From: Sinorhizobium numidicum | GTDB lineage: Bacteria > Pseudomonadota > Alphaproteobacteria > Rhizobiales > Rhizobiaceae | DNA length: 64,000 nucleotides | Direction of reading: 5' to 3' | NCBI RefSeq assembly: GCF_029892045.1 | Contig: NZ_CP120368.1 | Span: 3,225,501-3,289,500 of the forward strand | Shown: piece after piece, positions 43,811 to 56,661 of the stretch | Layout of the letters: every line of letters starts with the position of its first letter | Numbering within the stretch: the stretch's first letter is position 1 | Notes under the pieces: model-generated | Database searches by the model: none | Seen by the model: the letters and a program-made list of their open reading frames with translations, nothing else | What the model was told of the DNA's origin: nothing | Translations under genes and position numbers: made by a program

Positions 43811-46288
43811 ATGACAGTTCTTATGATGAATCGGCTCTCCACCACCGAACTGCCGCAGCCCGCACTCAGGTCTTCCGAGCCGGGTCAACTCGCGGTCGAA
43901 ATTCTCGAGCGCCTCAAATACCGTATCGGCAAGGATCCGAAGGTCGCCAAGCCGCACGACTGGCTGACGGCCGCCATTCTCGTCGCTCGTGACCGCATTA
44001 CCGACAAGTGGATGGAGTCTACACGCAAGACCTATGCGACCGGTGCCAAGCGCGTCTATTACATGTCGCTAGAGTTCCTGATCGGCCGCCTGATGCGTGA
44101 CGCCATGACGAATATCGGCCTGATGGAGGAGATGCGCGACGCGCTCGCCTCGCTCGGCGTCGATATCGACGTGGTCGCCCAGCTCGAACCGGATGCCGCG
44201 CTCGGCAATGGTGGCCTCGGGCGGCTTGCCGCCTGTTTCATGGAGTCCATGGCGACGGTGGACGTTCCGGCCTACGGCTATGGTATCCGCTACATGCATG
44301 GCCTGTTTCGCCAGCAGATGGCCGACGGTTGGCAGGTCGAACTGCCTGAAACCTGGCTGGCGCACGGCAATCCCTGGGAGTTCGAGCGGCGGGAAAGCTC
44401 CTACGAAATCGGATACGGCGGCGGCGTGGAAACCGTCAATATCGACGAGGAAGTGCAGCGCTACATCTGGAAGCCGGCCGAACGGGTCATCGCCACGGCC
44501 TTTGACACGCCGGCCGTCGGCTGGCGGGCGACGCGCGTCAATACGCTCCGCCTGTGGTCGGCTCAACCGATCGATCCGATCCTGCTCGATGCCTTCAATG
44601 CCGGCGACCACATCGGCGCACTGCGCGAAAGCAACAAGGCCGAGAGCCTGACACGCGTGCTTTATCCGGCCGACGCGACGCCCGCCGGCCAGGAACTGCG
44701 GCTGCGGCAGGAATACTTCTTCTCCTCCGCCTCGCTGCAAGACATTCTCCGGCGCCATCTGCAGCAATATCCGGATTTCACGTCATTGCCGGATGCAGTT
44801 GCCATCCAGCTCAACGACACGCACCCGGCCGTCTCTGTCGCAGAACTGGTTCGCCTCCTAACGGACGTGCATGGGCTCGATTTCGAGCAGTCCTGGGACA
44901 TCACCCGGCGCACCTTTTCCTACACCAACCACACGCTGTTGCCGGAAGCGCTGGAAAGCTGGCCGGTGCCGCTCTTCGAGCGGCTGTTGCCGCGCCATAT
45001 GCAGATCGTCTACGCCATAAACGCCAAGATCCTGATCGAGGCGCGCAGGCAAAAGCACGCGACCGACGAAGAGATTCGCAATATCTCGCTGATCGAGGAG
45101 ACGGGCGAGCGGCGCGTACGCATGGGCAATCTCGCCTTCGTCGGTTCCCATTCGATCAATGGAGTCTCGGCGCTCCACACCGAACTCATGAAGGAGACGG
45201 TCTTCGCCGACCTCCATCGGCTGTATCCGGAGCGCATCAACAACAAAACCAACGGCATCACCCCGCGCCGCTGGCTGATGCAATGCAACCCTGGCCTTTT
45301 CGGTCTCGTCCGCGACGCGATCGGCGACGAGTTCATGGACAATACCGAAGCGCTCCAGGCGCTCGACGCCTTTGCCGACAAGGCGGACTTCCAGGAGAGC
45401 TTCGCGGCGGTCAAACGCGCCAACAAGGTGAGGCTCGCGAAGCATGTTCAGAGCAGCCTCGGCATCCGGCTCGATCCCTCGGCCATGTTCGATATCCAGA
45501 TCAAGCGCATCCATGAATACAAGCGGCAACTGCTGAACATCATCGAAGCCGTCGCCCTCTATGACCAGATCCGGTCGCATCCCGAGCGCGACTGGGTGCC
45601 GCGCGTCAAGCTCTTCGCCGGCAAGGCGGCGCCGAGCTACCACAACGCCAAGCTGATCATCAAGCTCTGCAACGATGTCGCCCGCGTCATCAACAACGAC
45701 CCGGCTGTGCGCGGGCTCCTGAAGATCGTCTTCATCCCGAACTACAACGTCTCGCTCGCGGAAGTGATGGTGCCGGCGGCTGATCTTTCCGAACAGATCT
45801 CGACGGCGGGCATGGAAGCCTCGGGCACCGGCAACATGAAGTTCGCCTTGAACGGTGCGCTCACCATCGGCACGCTCGATGGCGCCAATGTCGAAATGCG
45901 CGACTGGGTCGGCGAGGAAAATATCAAGATCTTCGGCATGACCGCAGAGGAGGTGGCGAAAGCCCGGGCGGAAGGACACAACCCACGCGCCGTCATCGAA
46001 GGTTCGCGCGAATTGTCTCAGGCACTCGCGGCGATTGCCTCCGGGGTCTTCTCGCCCGACGACCGCAACCGCTTCTCCGGTCTTGTCGACGGTCTCTACA
46101 ACCATGATTGGTTCATGGTCGCCGCCGATTTCGAAGCCTACGCCAGAGCCCAGCGCGAGATCGACCAGCTCTGGACCACGCCATCAGCCTGGTTCTCGAA
46201 GGCGATCCGCAATACCGCCCGCATGGGCTGGTTCTCGTCCGATCGCACGATCCGGCAATATGCCGGAGAAATTTGGAGAGCTGGATGA
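43811..46288 (+). CDS. glgP: Glycogen phosphorylase
   Basis: GlgP removes glucose from glycogen chain ends with phosphate, giving glucose-1-phosphate. The protein of 825 residues has the full family length. Typical segments are SLEFLIGRLMRDAMTNIGL, GNGGLGRLAACFMES, NGITPRRWL, and EASGTGNMKFALNGALTIGT with the PLP lysine K677. ATG 43811 (MTVLMMNRLS) is chosen; ATG 43823 is an alternative, and neither has a strong ribosome site. It is the first gene of the glycogen operon, and its TGA overlaps the glgB ATG (ATGA), so the two are translationally coupled. Confidence 0.95.
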   Translation: MTVLMMNRLSTTELPQPALRSSEPGQLAVEILERLKYRIGKDPKVAKPHDWLTAAILVARDRITDKWMESTRKTYATGAKRVYYMSLEFLIGRLMRDAMTNIGLMEEMRDALASLGVDIDVVAQLEPDAALGNGGLGRLAACFMESMATVDVPAYGYGIRYMHGLFRQQMADGWQVELPETWLAHGNPWEFERRESSYEIGYGGGVETVNIDEEVQRYIWKPAERVIATAFDTPAVGWRATRVNTLRLWSAQPIDPILLDAFNAGDHIGALRESNKAESLTRVLYPADATPAGQELRLRQEYFFSSASLQDILRRHLQQYPDFTSLPDAVAIQLNDTHPAVSVAELVRLLTDVHGLDFEQSWDITRRTFSYTNHTLLPEALESWPVPLFERLLPRHMQIVYAINAKILIEARRQKHATDEEIRNISLIEETGERRVRMGNLAFVGSHSINGVSALHTELMKETVFADLHRLYPERINNKTNGITPRRWLMQCNPGLFGLVRDAIGDEFMDNTEALQALDAFADKADFQESFAAVKRANKVRLAKHVQSSLGIRLDPSAMFDIQIKRIHEYKRQLLNIIEAVALYDQIRSHPERDWVPRVKLFAGKAAPSYHNAKLIIKLCNDVARVINNDPAVRGLLKIVFIPNYNVSLAEVMVPAADLSEQISTAGMEASGTGNMKFALNGALTIGTLDGANVEMRDWVGEENIKIFGMTAEEVAKARAEGHNPRAVIEGSRELSQALAAIASGVFSPDDRNRFSGLVDGLYNHDWFMVAADFEAYARAQREIDQLWTTPSAWFSKAIRNTARMGWFSSDRTIRQYAGEIWRAG

Positions 46289-48495
46289 CGCCTTCCGCCG
46301 GCAAGGGACCGGCACCAACCCCGTCAGGTTCGCTGCCGGCGCCGGAGATCGCGGCAATACTTTCCGGCACGCACGACGATCCGTTCTCCGTCCTCGGCGT
46401 TCACGCAGTAGGCAAAGGCTATTTCGCCCGATGCTTTATCCCCGGTGCGGAAACGGTGGTGGCGGAGACGCTCGCCGGCAAGGAAATCGGCGTGCTGGAG
46501 CGCCGCGACGACGCCGGTTTTTTTGAGGGCCCCGTTTCCGTCCGCAAGGAGCAGCCCATCCGCTACCGCGCCCGCAACAGCGGCGGCGAATGGATTGTCG
46601 TCGATCCCTACAGTTTCGGCCCGGTCCTCGGCCCGATGGATGACTATTATATCCGTGAAGGCTCGCACCTGCGGCTCTTCGACAAGATGGGCGCGCACCC
46701 GATCACGCATGACGGAGCCGAAGGCTTCCACTTCGCAGTCTGGGCGCCGAACGCCCGCCGCGTCTCCGTCGTCGGCAGCTTCAACGACTGGGACGGACGC
46801 CGCCACGTGATGCGCCTGCGTGTCGACACAGGCATATGGGAGATCTTCATCCCCGGCGTCCCGGAGGGCGCCCCTTACAAATATGAAATCCTGCCCAAGG
46901 ACGGCGCGCTGCTGCCGCTGAAGGCAGATCCTTTCGCCCGCCGCTCCGAACTCAGGCCCGACACCGCTTCGGTGACGACCGGCGAGATCGCTCAGCTCTG
47001 GGAGGACGAGGCCCATAAGCGGCACTGGGCGGAGGTCGATCCGCGCCGCCAGCCGATTTCCATCTACGAAGTCCACGCGGCTTCGTGGCAGCGCCGCGAC
47101 AACGGCGACATGCTCACCTGGGACGAACTGGCGGACCGGTTGATCCCCTACTGCGTCGACATGGGCTTCACCCATATCGAATTCCTGCCGATCTCCGAAT
47201 ATCCCTTCGATCCCTCATGGGGTTACCAAACCACCGGGCTCTACGCGCCGACGGCGCGGTTCGGCGGGCCGGAAGGCTTTGCCCGCTTCGTCAACGGTTG
47301 TCACAAGGTCGGCCTCGGCGTCATCCTCGACTGGGTACCGGCCCATTTTCCAACCGACGAACACGGTCTGCGCTGGTTCGACGGCACCGCGCTTTATGAG
47401 CATGCGGATCCGCGCAAGGGGTTTCATCCCGACTGGCAGACGGCGATTTACAATTTCGGCCGGCAGGAGGTTCTCGCCTATCTCGTCAACAACGCGCTTT
47501 ATTGGGTGGAGAAATTCCATGTGGACGGCTTGCGCGTCGATGCGGTCGCCTCGATGCTCTACCTCGACTACTCGCGTCAGCACGGCGAGTGGGTGCCGAA
47601 CGAGTACGGCGGCAATGAGAACCTGGAGGCCGTCCGCTTCCTGCAGACGATGAACACCCGCCTTTACGGCATTCATCAGGGAGTCCTGACGATCGCCGAG
47701 GAATCGACCTCCTGGCCGAAGGTCTCTCACCCGGTTCACGCCGGCGGACTGGGCTTCGGCTTCAAGTGGAACATGGGCTTCATGCACGATACGCTGCAGT
47801 ATCTCGCGCGCGAACCCGTGCACCGCAAATTCCACCACAACGACATGACCTTCGGGCTGCTCTATGCCTTCAGCGAGAATTTCGTTCTGCCGCTGTCACA
47901 CGATGAGGTCGTGCACGGCAAGGGGTCGCTGATTGCCAAAATGGCCGGCGACGACTGGCAAAAGTTCGCCAATCTCAGAGCCTACTACGCCTTCATGTGG
48001 GGCTATCCGGGCAAGAAGTTGCTCTTCATGGGGCAGGAATTCGCCCAATGGCGCGAATGGTCGGAAGACCGCGCGCTCGACTGGAACCTGCTCGAATACA
48101 ATCTGCACGAGGGCATGCGCCGTCTCGTGCGCGACCTCAACGGCACCTATCGCGCGAAGCCGGCGCTGCATGCCCGCGATTGCGAGGGCGACGGCTTCGA
48201 GTGGCTGATAGCGGACGATCGCGAGAACTCGGTTTTCGCCTGGCTGAGAAAGGCGCCCGGCGAGAAGCTTGTCGCGGTCGTCACCAACTTCACCCCGGTC
48301 TACCGGGAAAGTTACGACATACCGCTTCCGGTCGCAGGACGCTGGAGGGAAATTCTCAACACCGATGCGGAGATCTATGGAGGGACTGGCAAGGGCAATG
48401 GCGGCGCCGTGCACGCGGAGAAAAAATCCACGGGAATCACGGTCGCCACTGTCACGCTGCCGCCTTTGGCAACGTTGATGCTGGAGGAGGATTAG
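46285..48495 (+). CDS. glgB: 1,4-alpha-glucan branching enzyme
   Basis: GlgB cuts alpha-1,4 chains and re-attaches them as alpha-1,6 branches. The protein of 736 residues has the N1 region, the CBM48 module (HFAVWAPNARRVSVVGSFN), the GH13 barrel (YEVHAASW, SWGYQTTGLYAPTARFGGP) with nucleophile D419 (GLRVDAVASM) and the acid/base in IAEESTSWP (E472/E473), then LSHDEVVHGKGSL, and the C-terminal beta domain. The start overlaps the glgP stop. A 118-base gap separates it from glgC. Confidence 0.96.
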   Translation: MTPSAGKGPAPTPSGSLPAPEIAAILSGTHDDPFSVLGVHAVGKGYFARCFIPGAETVVAETLAGKEIGVLERRDDAGFFEGPVSVRKEQPIRYRARNSGGEWIVVDPYSFGPVLGPMDDYYIREGSHLRLFDKMGAHPITHDGAEGFHFAVWAPNARRVSVVGSFNDWDGRRHVMRLRVDTGIWEIFIPGVPEGAPYKYEILPKDGALLPLKADPFARRSELRPDTASVTTGEIAQLWEDEAHKRHWAEVDPRRQPISIYEVHAASWQRRDNGDMLTWDELADRLIPYCVDMGFTHIEFLPISEYPFDPSWGYQTTGLYAPTARFGGPEGFARFVNGCHKVGLGVILDWVPAHFPTDEHGLRWFDGTALYEHADPRKGFHPDWQTAIYNFGRQEVLAYLVNNALYWVEKFHVDGLRVDAVASMLYLDYSRQHGEWVPNEYGGNENLEAVRFLQTMNTRLYGIHQGVLTIAEESTSWPKVSHPVHAGGLGFGFKWNMGFMHDTLQYLAREPVHRKFHHNDMTFGLLYAFSENFVLPLSHDEVVHGKGSLIAKMAGDDWQKFANLRAYYAFMWGYPGKKLLFMGQEFAQWREWSEDRALDWNLLEYNLHEGMRRLVRDLNGTYRAKPALHARDCEGDGFEWLIADDRENSVFAWLRKAPGEKLVAVVTNFTPVYRESYDIPLPVAGRWREILNTDAEIYGGTGKGNGGAVHAEKKSTGITVATVTLPPLATLMLEED

Positions 48496-48613
48496 CAGGG
48501 TCGTCGCGGCGGGCATTTGCCCGACGGACGAGGCAAGAAGAAATCGCGTGGGCCGCAGGGCGGCGCAGAAAGCCGCCAAGCAGTCCTCGATGAACTGATC
48601 TTGGGGAGGACAA

Positions 48614-49876
48614 ATGGTGGAAAAACGTACACACCCTCTGGCTCGTGATGCCATGGCTTATGTTCTCGCCGGCGGCCGCGGCAGCCGGTTGAAGGAATTG
48701 ACCGACCGGCGGGCAAAGCCCGCCGTCTATTTCGGTGGCAAGGCGCGCATCATCGACTTCGCCCTGTCGAATGCGCTGAATTCGGGTATCCGCCGTATCG
48801 GCGTCGCCACCCAATACAAGGCACATTCGCTGATCCGGCACCTGCAGCGCGGCTGGAACTTTTTCCGCCCCGAGCGAAACGAGAGCTTCGACATCCTGCC
48901 GGCGAGCCAACGCGTTTCCGAAACGCAATGGTATGAAGGCACTGCCGATGCGGTCTATCAGAATATCGACATCATCGAGGATCACGGCGTCGAGTACATG
49001 GTGATTCTCGCCGGCGACCACATCTACAAGATGGACTACGAGCTGATGCTGCAGCAGCACGTCGATTCCGGTGCCGACGTGACGATCGGCTGCCTGGAAG
49101 TGCCGCGCATGGAAGCGACCGGCTTCGGCGTCATGCATGTCGACAACGCGGACCGCATCATCGCCTTCGTCGAAAAGCCGGCCGATCCGCCTGGCATTCC
49201 GGGCAATCCGGAGCTGGCGCTGGCGTCCATGGGCATCTACGTCTTCCATACGAAGTTCCTGATGGACATTCTGCGCCGCGATGCGGCCGACCCAAAATCG
49301 AGCCGCGACTTCGGCAAGGACATCATTCCTCATATTGTCGAACACGGGAAAGCCGTAGCGCACCGCTTCACCCACTCCTGCGTCCGCTCGGACTTCGAAC
49401 GCGAGGCCTATTGGCGCGATGTCGGCACTATCGATGCCTATTGGCAGGCCAATATCGACCTCACCCATATCACGCCCGAACTCGACATCTATGACAGCAC
49501 ATGGCCGATCTGGACCTTCTCCGAAATCAAGCCGCCGGCAAAATTCGTGCACGACGACGAAGATCGCCGCGGGTCGGCAACGTCCTCGCTCGTCTCGGGC
49601 GATTGCATCATTTCCGGCGCGGCGCTGAACAGGAGCCTGTTGTTCACCGGCGTCAGGGTTAATTCCTACTCCAGGCTCGAAAATGCCGTTGTTCTGCCTG
49701 ACGTGACGATCGGACGCCACTCGACGCTGCGCAACGTCGTCATCGACAGCCGCGTCGTGATTCCTGAAGGCCTTATCGTCGGCGATGATCCGGAGTTCGA
49801 TGCCAAGCGTTTCCGGCGCACCGAGAACGGTGTCTGCCTGATCACCCAACCGATGATCGACAAGCTCGGGATGTAG
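48614..49876 (+). CDS. glgC: Glucose-1-phosphate adenylyltransferase
   Basis: GlgC makes ADP-glucose, the first committed and normally allosterically controlled step of glycogen synthesis. The protein of 420 residues shows [20 protein letters not shown] as nucleotide-binding signature, [21 protein letters not shown], the glucose-1-phosphate segment [10 protein letters not shown], and the left-handed helix end with [30 protein letters not shown] ribosome site precedes ATG 48614. The stop is 9 bases before glgA. Confidence 0.96.
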   Translation: MVEKRTHPLARDAMAYVLAGGRGSRLKELTDRRAKPAVYFGGKARIIDFALSNALNSGIRRIGVATQYKAHSLIRHLQRGWNFFRPERNESFDILPASQRVSETQWYEGTADAVYQNIDIIEDHGVEYMVILAGDHIYKMDYELMLQQHVDSGADVTIGCLEVPRMEATGFGVMHVDNADRIIAFVEKPADPPGIPGNPELALASMGIYVFHTKFLMDILRRDAADPKSSRDFGKDIIPHIVEHGKAVAHRFTHSCVRSDFEREAYWRDVGTIDAYWQANIDLTHITPELDIYDSTWPIWTFSEIKPPAKFVHDDEDRRGSATSSLVSGDCIISGAALNRSLLFTGVRVNSYSRLENAVVLPDVTIGRHSTLRNVVIDSRVVIPEGLIVGDDPEFDAKRFRRTENGVCLITQPMIDKLGM

Positions 49877-49884
49877 GCTGCCGT

Positions 49885-52960
<3,076 letters not shown>

Positions 52961-52966
52961 AGCGCC

Positions 52967-53014
52967 GCTGCATGTTTCCTTTGTGCGTCTGAAAAGACGC
53001 ACGGCGCTGTAGAA
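52967..53014. repeat. Dispersed palindromic repeat between pgm and glgX
   Basis: GCTGCATGTTTCC followed by TGTGCGTCTGAAAAGACGCACGGCGCTGTAG in pieces: arms GTGCGTCT/AGACGCAC with an AGACGC hairpin. It lies within the glg operon, before the glgX start, and would be transcribed. Confidence 0.75.
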
Positions 53015-53065
53015 GCGGGCCGTTACGGCCCGTCACCTCACTGATCGCGAAAGGGGCGCGCCTTC

Positions 53066-55030
53066 ATGTCGACGACCGGAATTCCACGCCTCGGCGTGAC
53101 ACGTGCGTCCGACGGAACGCGCTTTGCCGTCTATTCCCATAATGCCGCCGGGATCGACCTCTGCCTTTTCGACAAGAGCGGCAAAAAGGAACTGCGCCGC
53201 CTGCCGCTCATGCGTGACGGCGACGTCCACAGCCTTACCCTTGCCGATGCGCCGGCCGGCACCCGCTATGGCTTTAGAGCCGACGGCATCTACTCGCCCG
53301 AGCATGGGCTGTGGTTCGATCCGGCAAAACTTCTGGTCGACCCTTACGCGATCGAACTCGATCGCCCGTTTCGCCACGATCCCCGGCTGACGCTTTTCGG
53401 TGAGGAAACAGCCGACCTGGTGCCGAAAGCAATCGTGACGGACGCAAAAACGGTAAAGCCGAAGCCACCATTGTTTCAGCCGGGCGGCCTCATCTACGAG
53501 GTGGCCGTCAAGCCGTTCACGATTCTTCATCCGGACATTCCGGCAAAGAAGCGCGGCACGGTGGCTGCGCTGGCGGAGCCGGTGGTCATCGACCATCTGA
53601 GGCGCCTCGGCGTCTCCGCGATCGAGCTTATGCCGATCGTCGCCTGGATCGACGAGCGGCATCTGCCGCCGCTCGGACTCCACAACGGCTGGGGCTACAA
53701 CCCGATCGCGCCCATGGCGCTGGACCCGCGTCTGGTGCCCGGCGGCGTCAAGGAATTGGGCAAGACCGTCGAGGCCCTGCATAAGGCAGGTATCGGTGTC
53801 ATCCTTGACCTCGTATTCAACCATTCCGGCGAGAGCGACCGTTTCGGCACCACGCTCTCCATGCGCGGTCTCGACAATCTCACCTACTACCGTCATGCGA
53901 ACGACCGGCCCGGCGAGCTCATCAATGATACCGGCTGCGGCAACACGATCGCCTGCGACCATCCGGTGGTGCGCGCGCTGATCCTCGACAGCCTGCGCCA
54001 TTTCGTGCTCGCTGCCGGTGTCGACGGCTTCCGCTTCGATCTCGCATCGATCCTCGGCCGCGACATGAGCGGATTTCACCGTGATGCCGCCCTCTTCACG
54101 GCCATTGCCGCCGATTCCGTGCTCCGCGACCGCATCCTCATTGCCGAACCGTGGGATACCGGACCCGGCGGCTACCAGCTCGGCAATTTTCCAGAGCCGT
54201 TCCTCGAATGGAACGACCGCGCGCGCGACGACATCCGTCGCTATTGGCGCGGCGACCGGCACATGGTCGGCGCACTTGCGACCGCGCTCGCCGGCTCCTC
54301 CGATACCTTCTCTCGCTGGGGTGAGACGAAAACCCGCAGCGTCAACTTCATCGCCGCCCATGACGGCTTCACGCTGGTTGATCTCGTTTCCTATGCCCGC
54401 AAGCACAATGAGGCGAATGGCGAAAGCAATCGCGACGGACACGACGAGAACTATTCGTGGAACAACGGCGCGGAAGGCGCGATTGCTGATCCGGAGATCG
54501 TTGCGGGGAGACAGGCCGACGCCATGGCGCTCCTCGGTACGCTCTTCGCCTCACGCGGCACGATCATGTTGACAGCCGGCGATGAAGGCGGGCGCAGCCA
54601 AGGCGGCAACAACAACGCCTATGCGCAGGACAATGAGGTGACCTGGCTTGATTGGACGAAACTCGACCGCAAGCTGGTTGACCACACGGTCGCCCTCTCC
54701 GCAATGCGCCGGCGTTTCGACGGCTTCGCCTGGACAGATTTCCTCACGGGCGCGGGCGATGTCGCGTGGCTGCGCTTCGACGGCAAGCCGATGACAGTCG
54801 AGGACTGGGAACACCCGGCGACCGACAACCTCGTCATGGTGCTTGCGACTGAAGACCGGAAACAGCAAAGGGCAACACGGCTCGCGGTCGTCATCAATCG
54901 CGGTCATGCGCCGCATCCTGTGCAGCTTCCGGCAAGCCTTGATGGCGAGTGGCGCGACGCCCTTGTCGAAACGCCGCCGCCCGCCTTGGTCGCCGCCCGC
55001 TCGGTCACTTTTTTCGTCGAGGTTTTCTGA
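53066..55030 (+). CDS. glgX: Glycogen debranching enzyme
   Basis: GlgX hydrolyses alpha-1,6 linkages of phosphorylase-limit chains. The protein of 654 residues is a GH13 isoamylase-type enzyme with an N-terminal CBM48 module (GTRFAVYSHNAAGIDLCLF), the GWGYNPIAPMA motif, VVFNHS-like VFNHSGE, nucleophile D325 (GFRFDLASI), acid/base E361 (IAEPWDTG) and the HDGFTL motif. A frequent-codon antisense frame of 469 residues covers it and is not a gene. It ends the operon; a palindromic repeat separates it from pgm. Confidence 0.95.
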   Translation: MSTTGIPRLGVTRASDGTRFAVYSHNAAGIDLCLFDKSGKKELRRLPLMRDGDVHSLTLADAPAGTRYGFRADGIYSPEHGLWFDPAKLLVDPYAIELDRPFRHDPRLTLFGEETADLVPKAIVTDAKTVKPKPPLFQPGGLIYEVAVKPFTILHPDIPAKKRGTVAALAEPVVIDHLRRLGVSAIELMPIVAWIDERHLPPLGLHNGWGYNPIAPMALDPRLVPGGVKELGKTVEALHKAGIGVILDLVFNHSGESDRFGTTLSMRGLDNLTYYRHANDRPGELINDTGCGNTIACDHPVVRALILDSLRHFVLAAGVDGFRFDLASILGRDMSGFHRDAALFTAIAADSVLRDRILIAEPWDTGPGGYQLGNFPEPFLEWNDRARDDIRRYWRGDRHMVGALATALAGSSDTFSRWGETKTRSVNFIAAHDGFTLVDLVSYARKHNEANGESNRDGHDENYSWNNGAEGAIADPEIVAGRQADAMALLGTLFASRGTIMLTAGDEGGRSQGGNNNAYAQDNEVTWLDWTKLDRKLVDHTVALSAMRRRFDGFAWTDFLTGAGDVAWLRFDGKPMTVEDWEHPATDNLVMVLATEDRKQQRATRLAVVINRGHAPHPVQLPASLDGEWRDALVETPPPALVAARSVTFFVEVF

Positions 55031-55108
55031 GTTTTTACCACTACTTGCTAGGTCTCCCCAGACCGGCCTATAGATCGATTGGGAGGCCCTTGTTTCAGGA
55101 CATTTCAT

Positions 55109-55597
55109 ATGACGCAGGACATTTCACTTTCTGACATCAAGGCACTGATCGGAAAGGAGCTCGGCGTCTCCGACTGGATCACGGTGACACAGAAGACCAT
55201 CGACCGCTTCGCCGAAGCGACGGGAGATTTCCAGTTCATCCACACCGACCCGGCACGCGCAGCAGCGGAAACGCCTTTCGGCGGCACGATCGCCCACGGC
55301 TTCCTGTCGCTCTCGCTGCTTTCGGCGATGAACTACAACTGCCTGCCGAAAATCCGCGAGCAGACGATGGGCATCAATTATGGTTTCGAGAAGGTGCGTT
55401 TCGTGGCGCCGGTGAAGAGCGGCGCCAGGGTACGCGGCCGCTTCGCCATGGCCGACGCCCGCTTTCGCGGCGCCGGCATGTTGATGATCACCTATGACGT
55501 GACGGTGGAGATCGAGGGCGAGAGAAAGCCCGCCCTTACCGCGACATGGCAGACGATCATCCAGTTCGACCCGAAGGATCGCCCGGCGAATGCCTGA
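55109..55597 (+). CDS. MaoC-like (R)-specific enoyl-CoA hydratase
   Basis: A hot-dog-fold protein of 162 residues with the hydratase motif ATGDFQFIHTDPARA, whose D40 and H45 are the catalytic pair, and FGGTIAHGFLSLSLLS. Members hydrate enoyl-CoAs to (R)-3-hydroxyacyl-CoA, as in PhaJ, which feeds polyhydroxybutyrate, or act as NodN-type proteins. Which applies here is open; MaoC/NodN-like is the safest name. ATG 55109 is used. The stop overlaps the next gene start by 8 bases. Confidence 0.88.
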   Translation: MTQDISLSDIKALIGKELGVSDWITVTQKTIDRFAEATGDFQFIHTDPARAAAETPFGGTIAHGFLSLSLLSAMNYNCLPKIREQTMGINYGFEKVRFVAPVKSGARVRGRFAMADARFRGAGMLMITYDVTVEIEGERKPALTATWQTIIQFDPKDRPANA

Positions 55598-56651
55598 GGA
55601 GCGGCGGGCCGAAACCATTCGCAGCGCGTTTCGCGACCAGGCGAAATCCTGCGAAGGGCTGGGCTCGCCGTTCACGGGCCGGCTGTGCCGCTTGGCGGCG
55701 GAACGACTGAACCGGGAGAGCGCTGTCGGTCGGCATATCCTCGACTGGCCGAGCGATCCGTCTTCGACGGGCGATGCGTTGCCCTTGCGTCTGTTCGGGA
55801 CCCTGCATGCCCTCGTTCTGCTGCATCGCGACGAACTCCTGGAAGCGTGCTATCCGCCGAACCAAGCAGACGACGAAACGTTGTGGGCCGCCTGCCGGAG
55901 CGCCTTCCTGAAACATGCAGATTTCATTCTCGATCGTCTCCGCTCGGCACCGCAGACGAATGAGGTCCGCCGCTCCGGAGTTCTGCTTCCAGGTTTCCTG
56001 ACGGTAGCGGATCATTTCGGGAAACCGCTGATTCTCTCCGAAATTGGCGCCAGCGCCGGTTTGAATTTGCATTGGGACCGCTACCGGTATGAGCTTTCGG
56101 GTGGCCGGTGGGGCAACAGCGGTTCAGCGATTGTCATCGCACCGCAATGGTCCGGAAGCGCACCGCCCCTTGGTCCTGTCAAGATCATCGAGCGCGCCGG
56201 CTGCGACCTCAATCCGCTGGACCCCGCGAGCGAGGAGGATCGGCTGCGGCTTCTCTCCTACATCTGGGCCGACCAGCAGGACAGGCTTGAGCGCACAAGA
56301 AAGGCGCTGGAGACCGCAGCCAGTCATCGAAGCCTGGTTGAGTGCGCCGACGCAATCGACTGGCTGAGGGAGCGTCTTGCACACGTCCATGCCGGCGCAG
56401 TCCACGTGATCTATCACTCGGTGGTCTTGCAATATCTGCCGAAGTCCGCGCGGGAAAAAGGCGAGGCCCTGATCGCCGCCGCCGGAGCGGCCGCGACGGG
56501 AGAAGCGCCGCTCGCTTGGCTGCAGATGGAGGCCGATGGCTCCGCTCCTGGGGCGGCGCTGTGGCTTCAGGTTTGGCCAGCCGGCGAAAGGCAGATGGTC
56601 GGTCGTGCCGACTTCCACGGCCGATGGGTGGAGTGGAAGGGCTGGTCCTGA
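55590..56651 (+). CDS. DUF2332 family protein
   Basis: A protein of 353 residues with the DUF2332 pattern: RSAFRDQAKSCEGLGSPFT at the start, EIGASAGLNLHWDRYRYEL in the middle (a glycine-rich stretch that recalls SAM-dependent methyltransferases) and VHVIYHSVVLQYLP toward the end. No function is established. The ATG overlaps the MaoC gene by 8 bases, so the two are translationally coupled, and it converges on the alcohol dehydrogenase gene. Confidence 0.82.
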   Translation: MPEERRAETIRSAFRDQAKSCEGLGSPFTGRLCRLAAERLNRESAVGRHILDWPSDPSSTGDALPLRLFGTLHALVLLHRDELLEACYPPNQADDETLWAACRSAFLKHADFILDRLRSAPQTNEVRRSGVLLPGFLTVADHFGKPLILSEIGASAGLNLHWDRYRYELSGGRWGNSGSAIVIAPQWSGSAPPLGPVKIIERAGCDLNPLDPASEEDRLRLLSYIWADQQDRLERTRKALETAASHRSLVECADAIDWLRERLAHVHAGAVHVIYHSVVLQYLPKSAREKGEALIAAAGAAATGEAPLAWLQMEADGSAPGAALWLQVWPAGERQMVGRADFHGRWVEWKGWS

Positions 56652-56661
56652 AGGTTGGACC

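Noticed and set aside
48452..49849. Open frame of 465 codons on the minus strand
   Set aside because: Antisense to glgC and the glgB end.
53033..54442. Open frame of 469 codons on the minus strand
   Set aside because: Antisense to glgX; no start site or domain.
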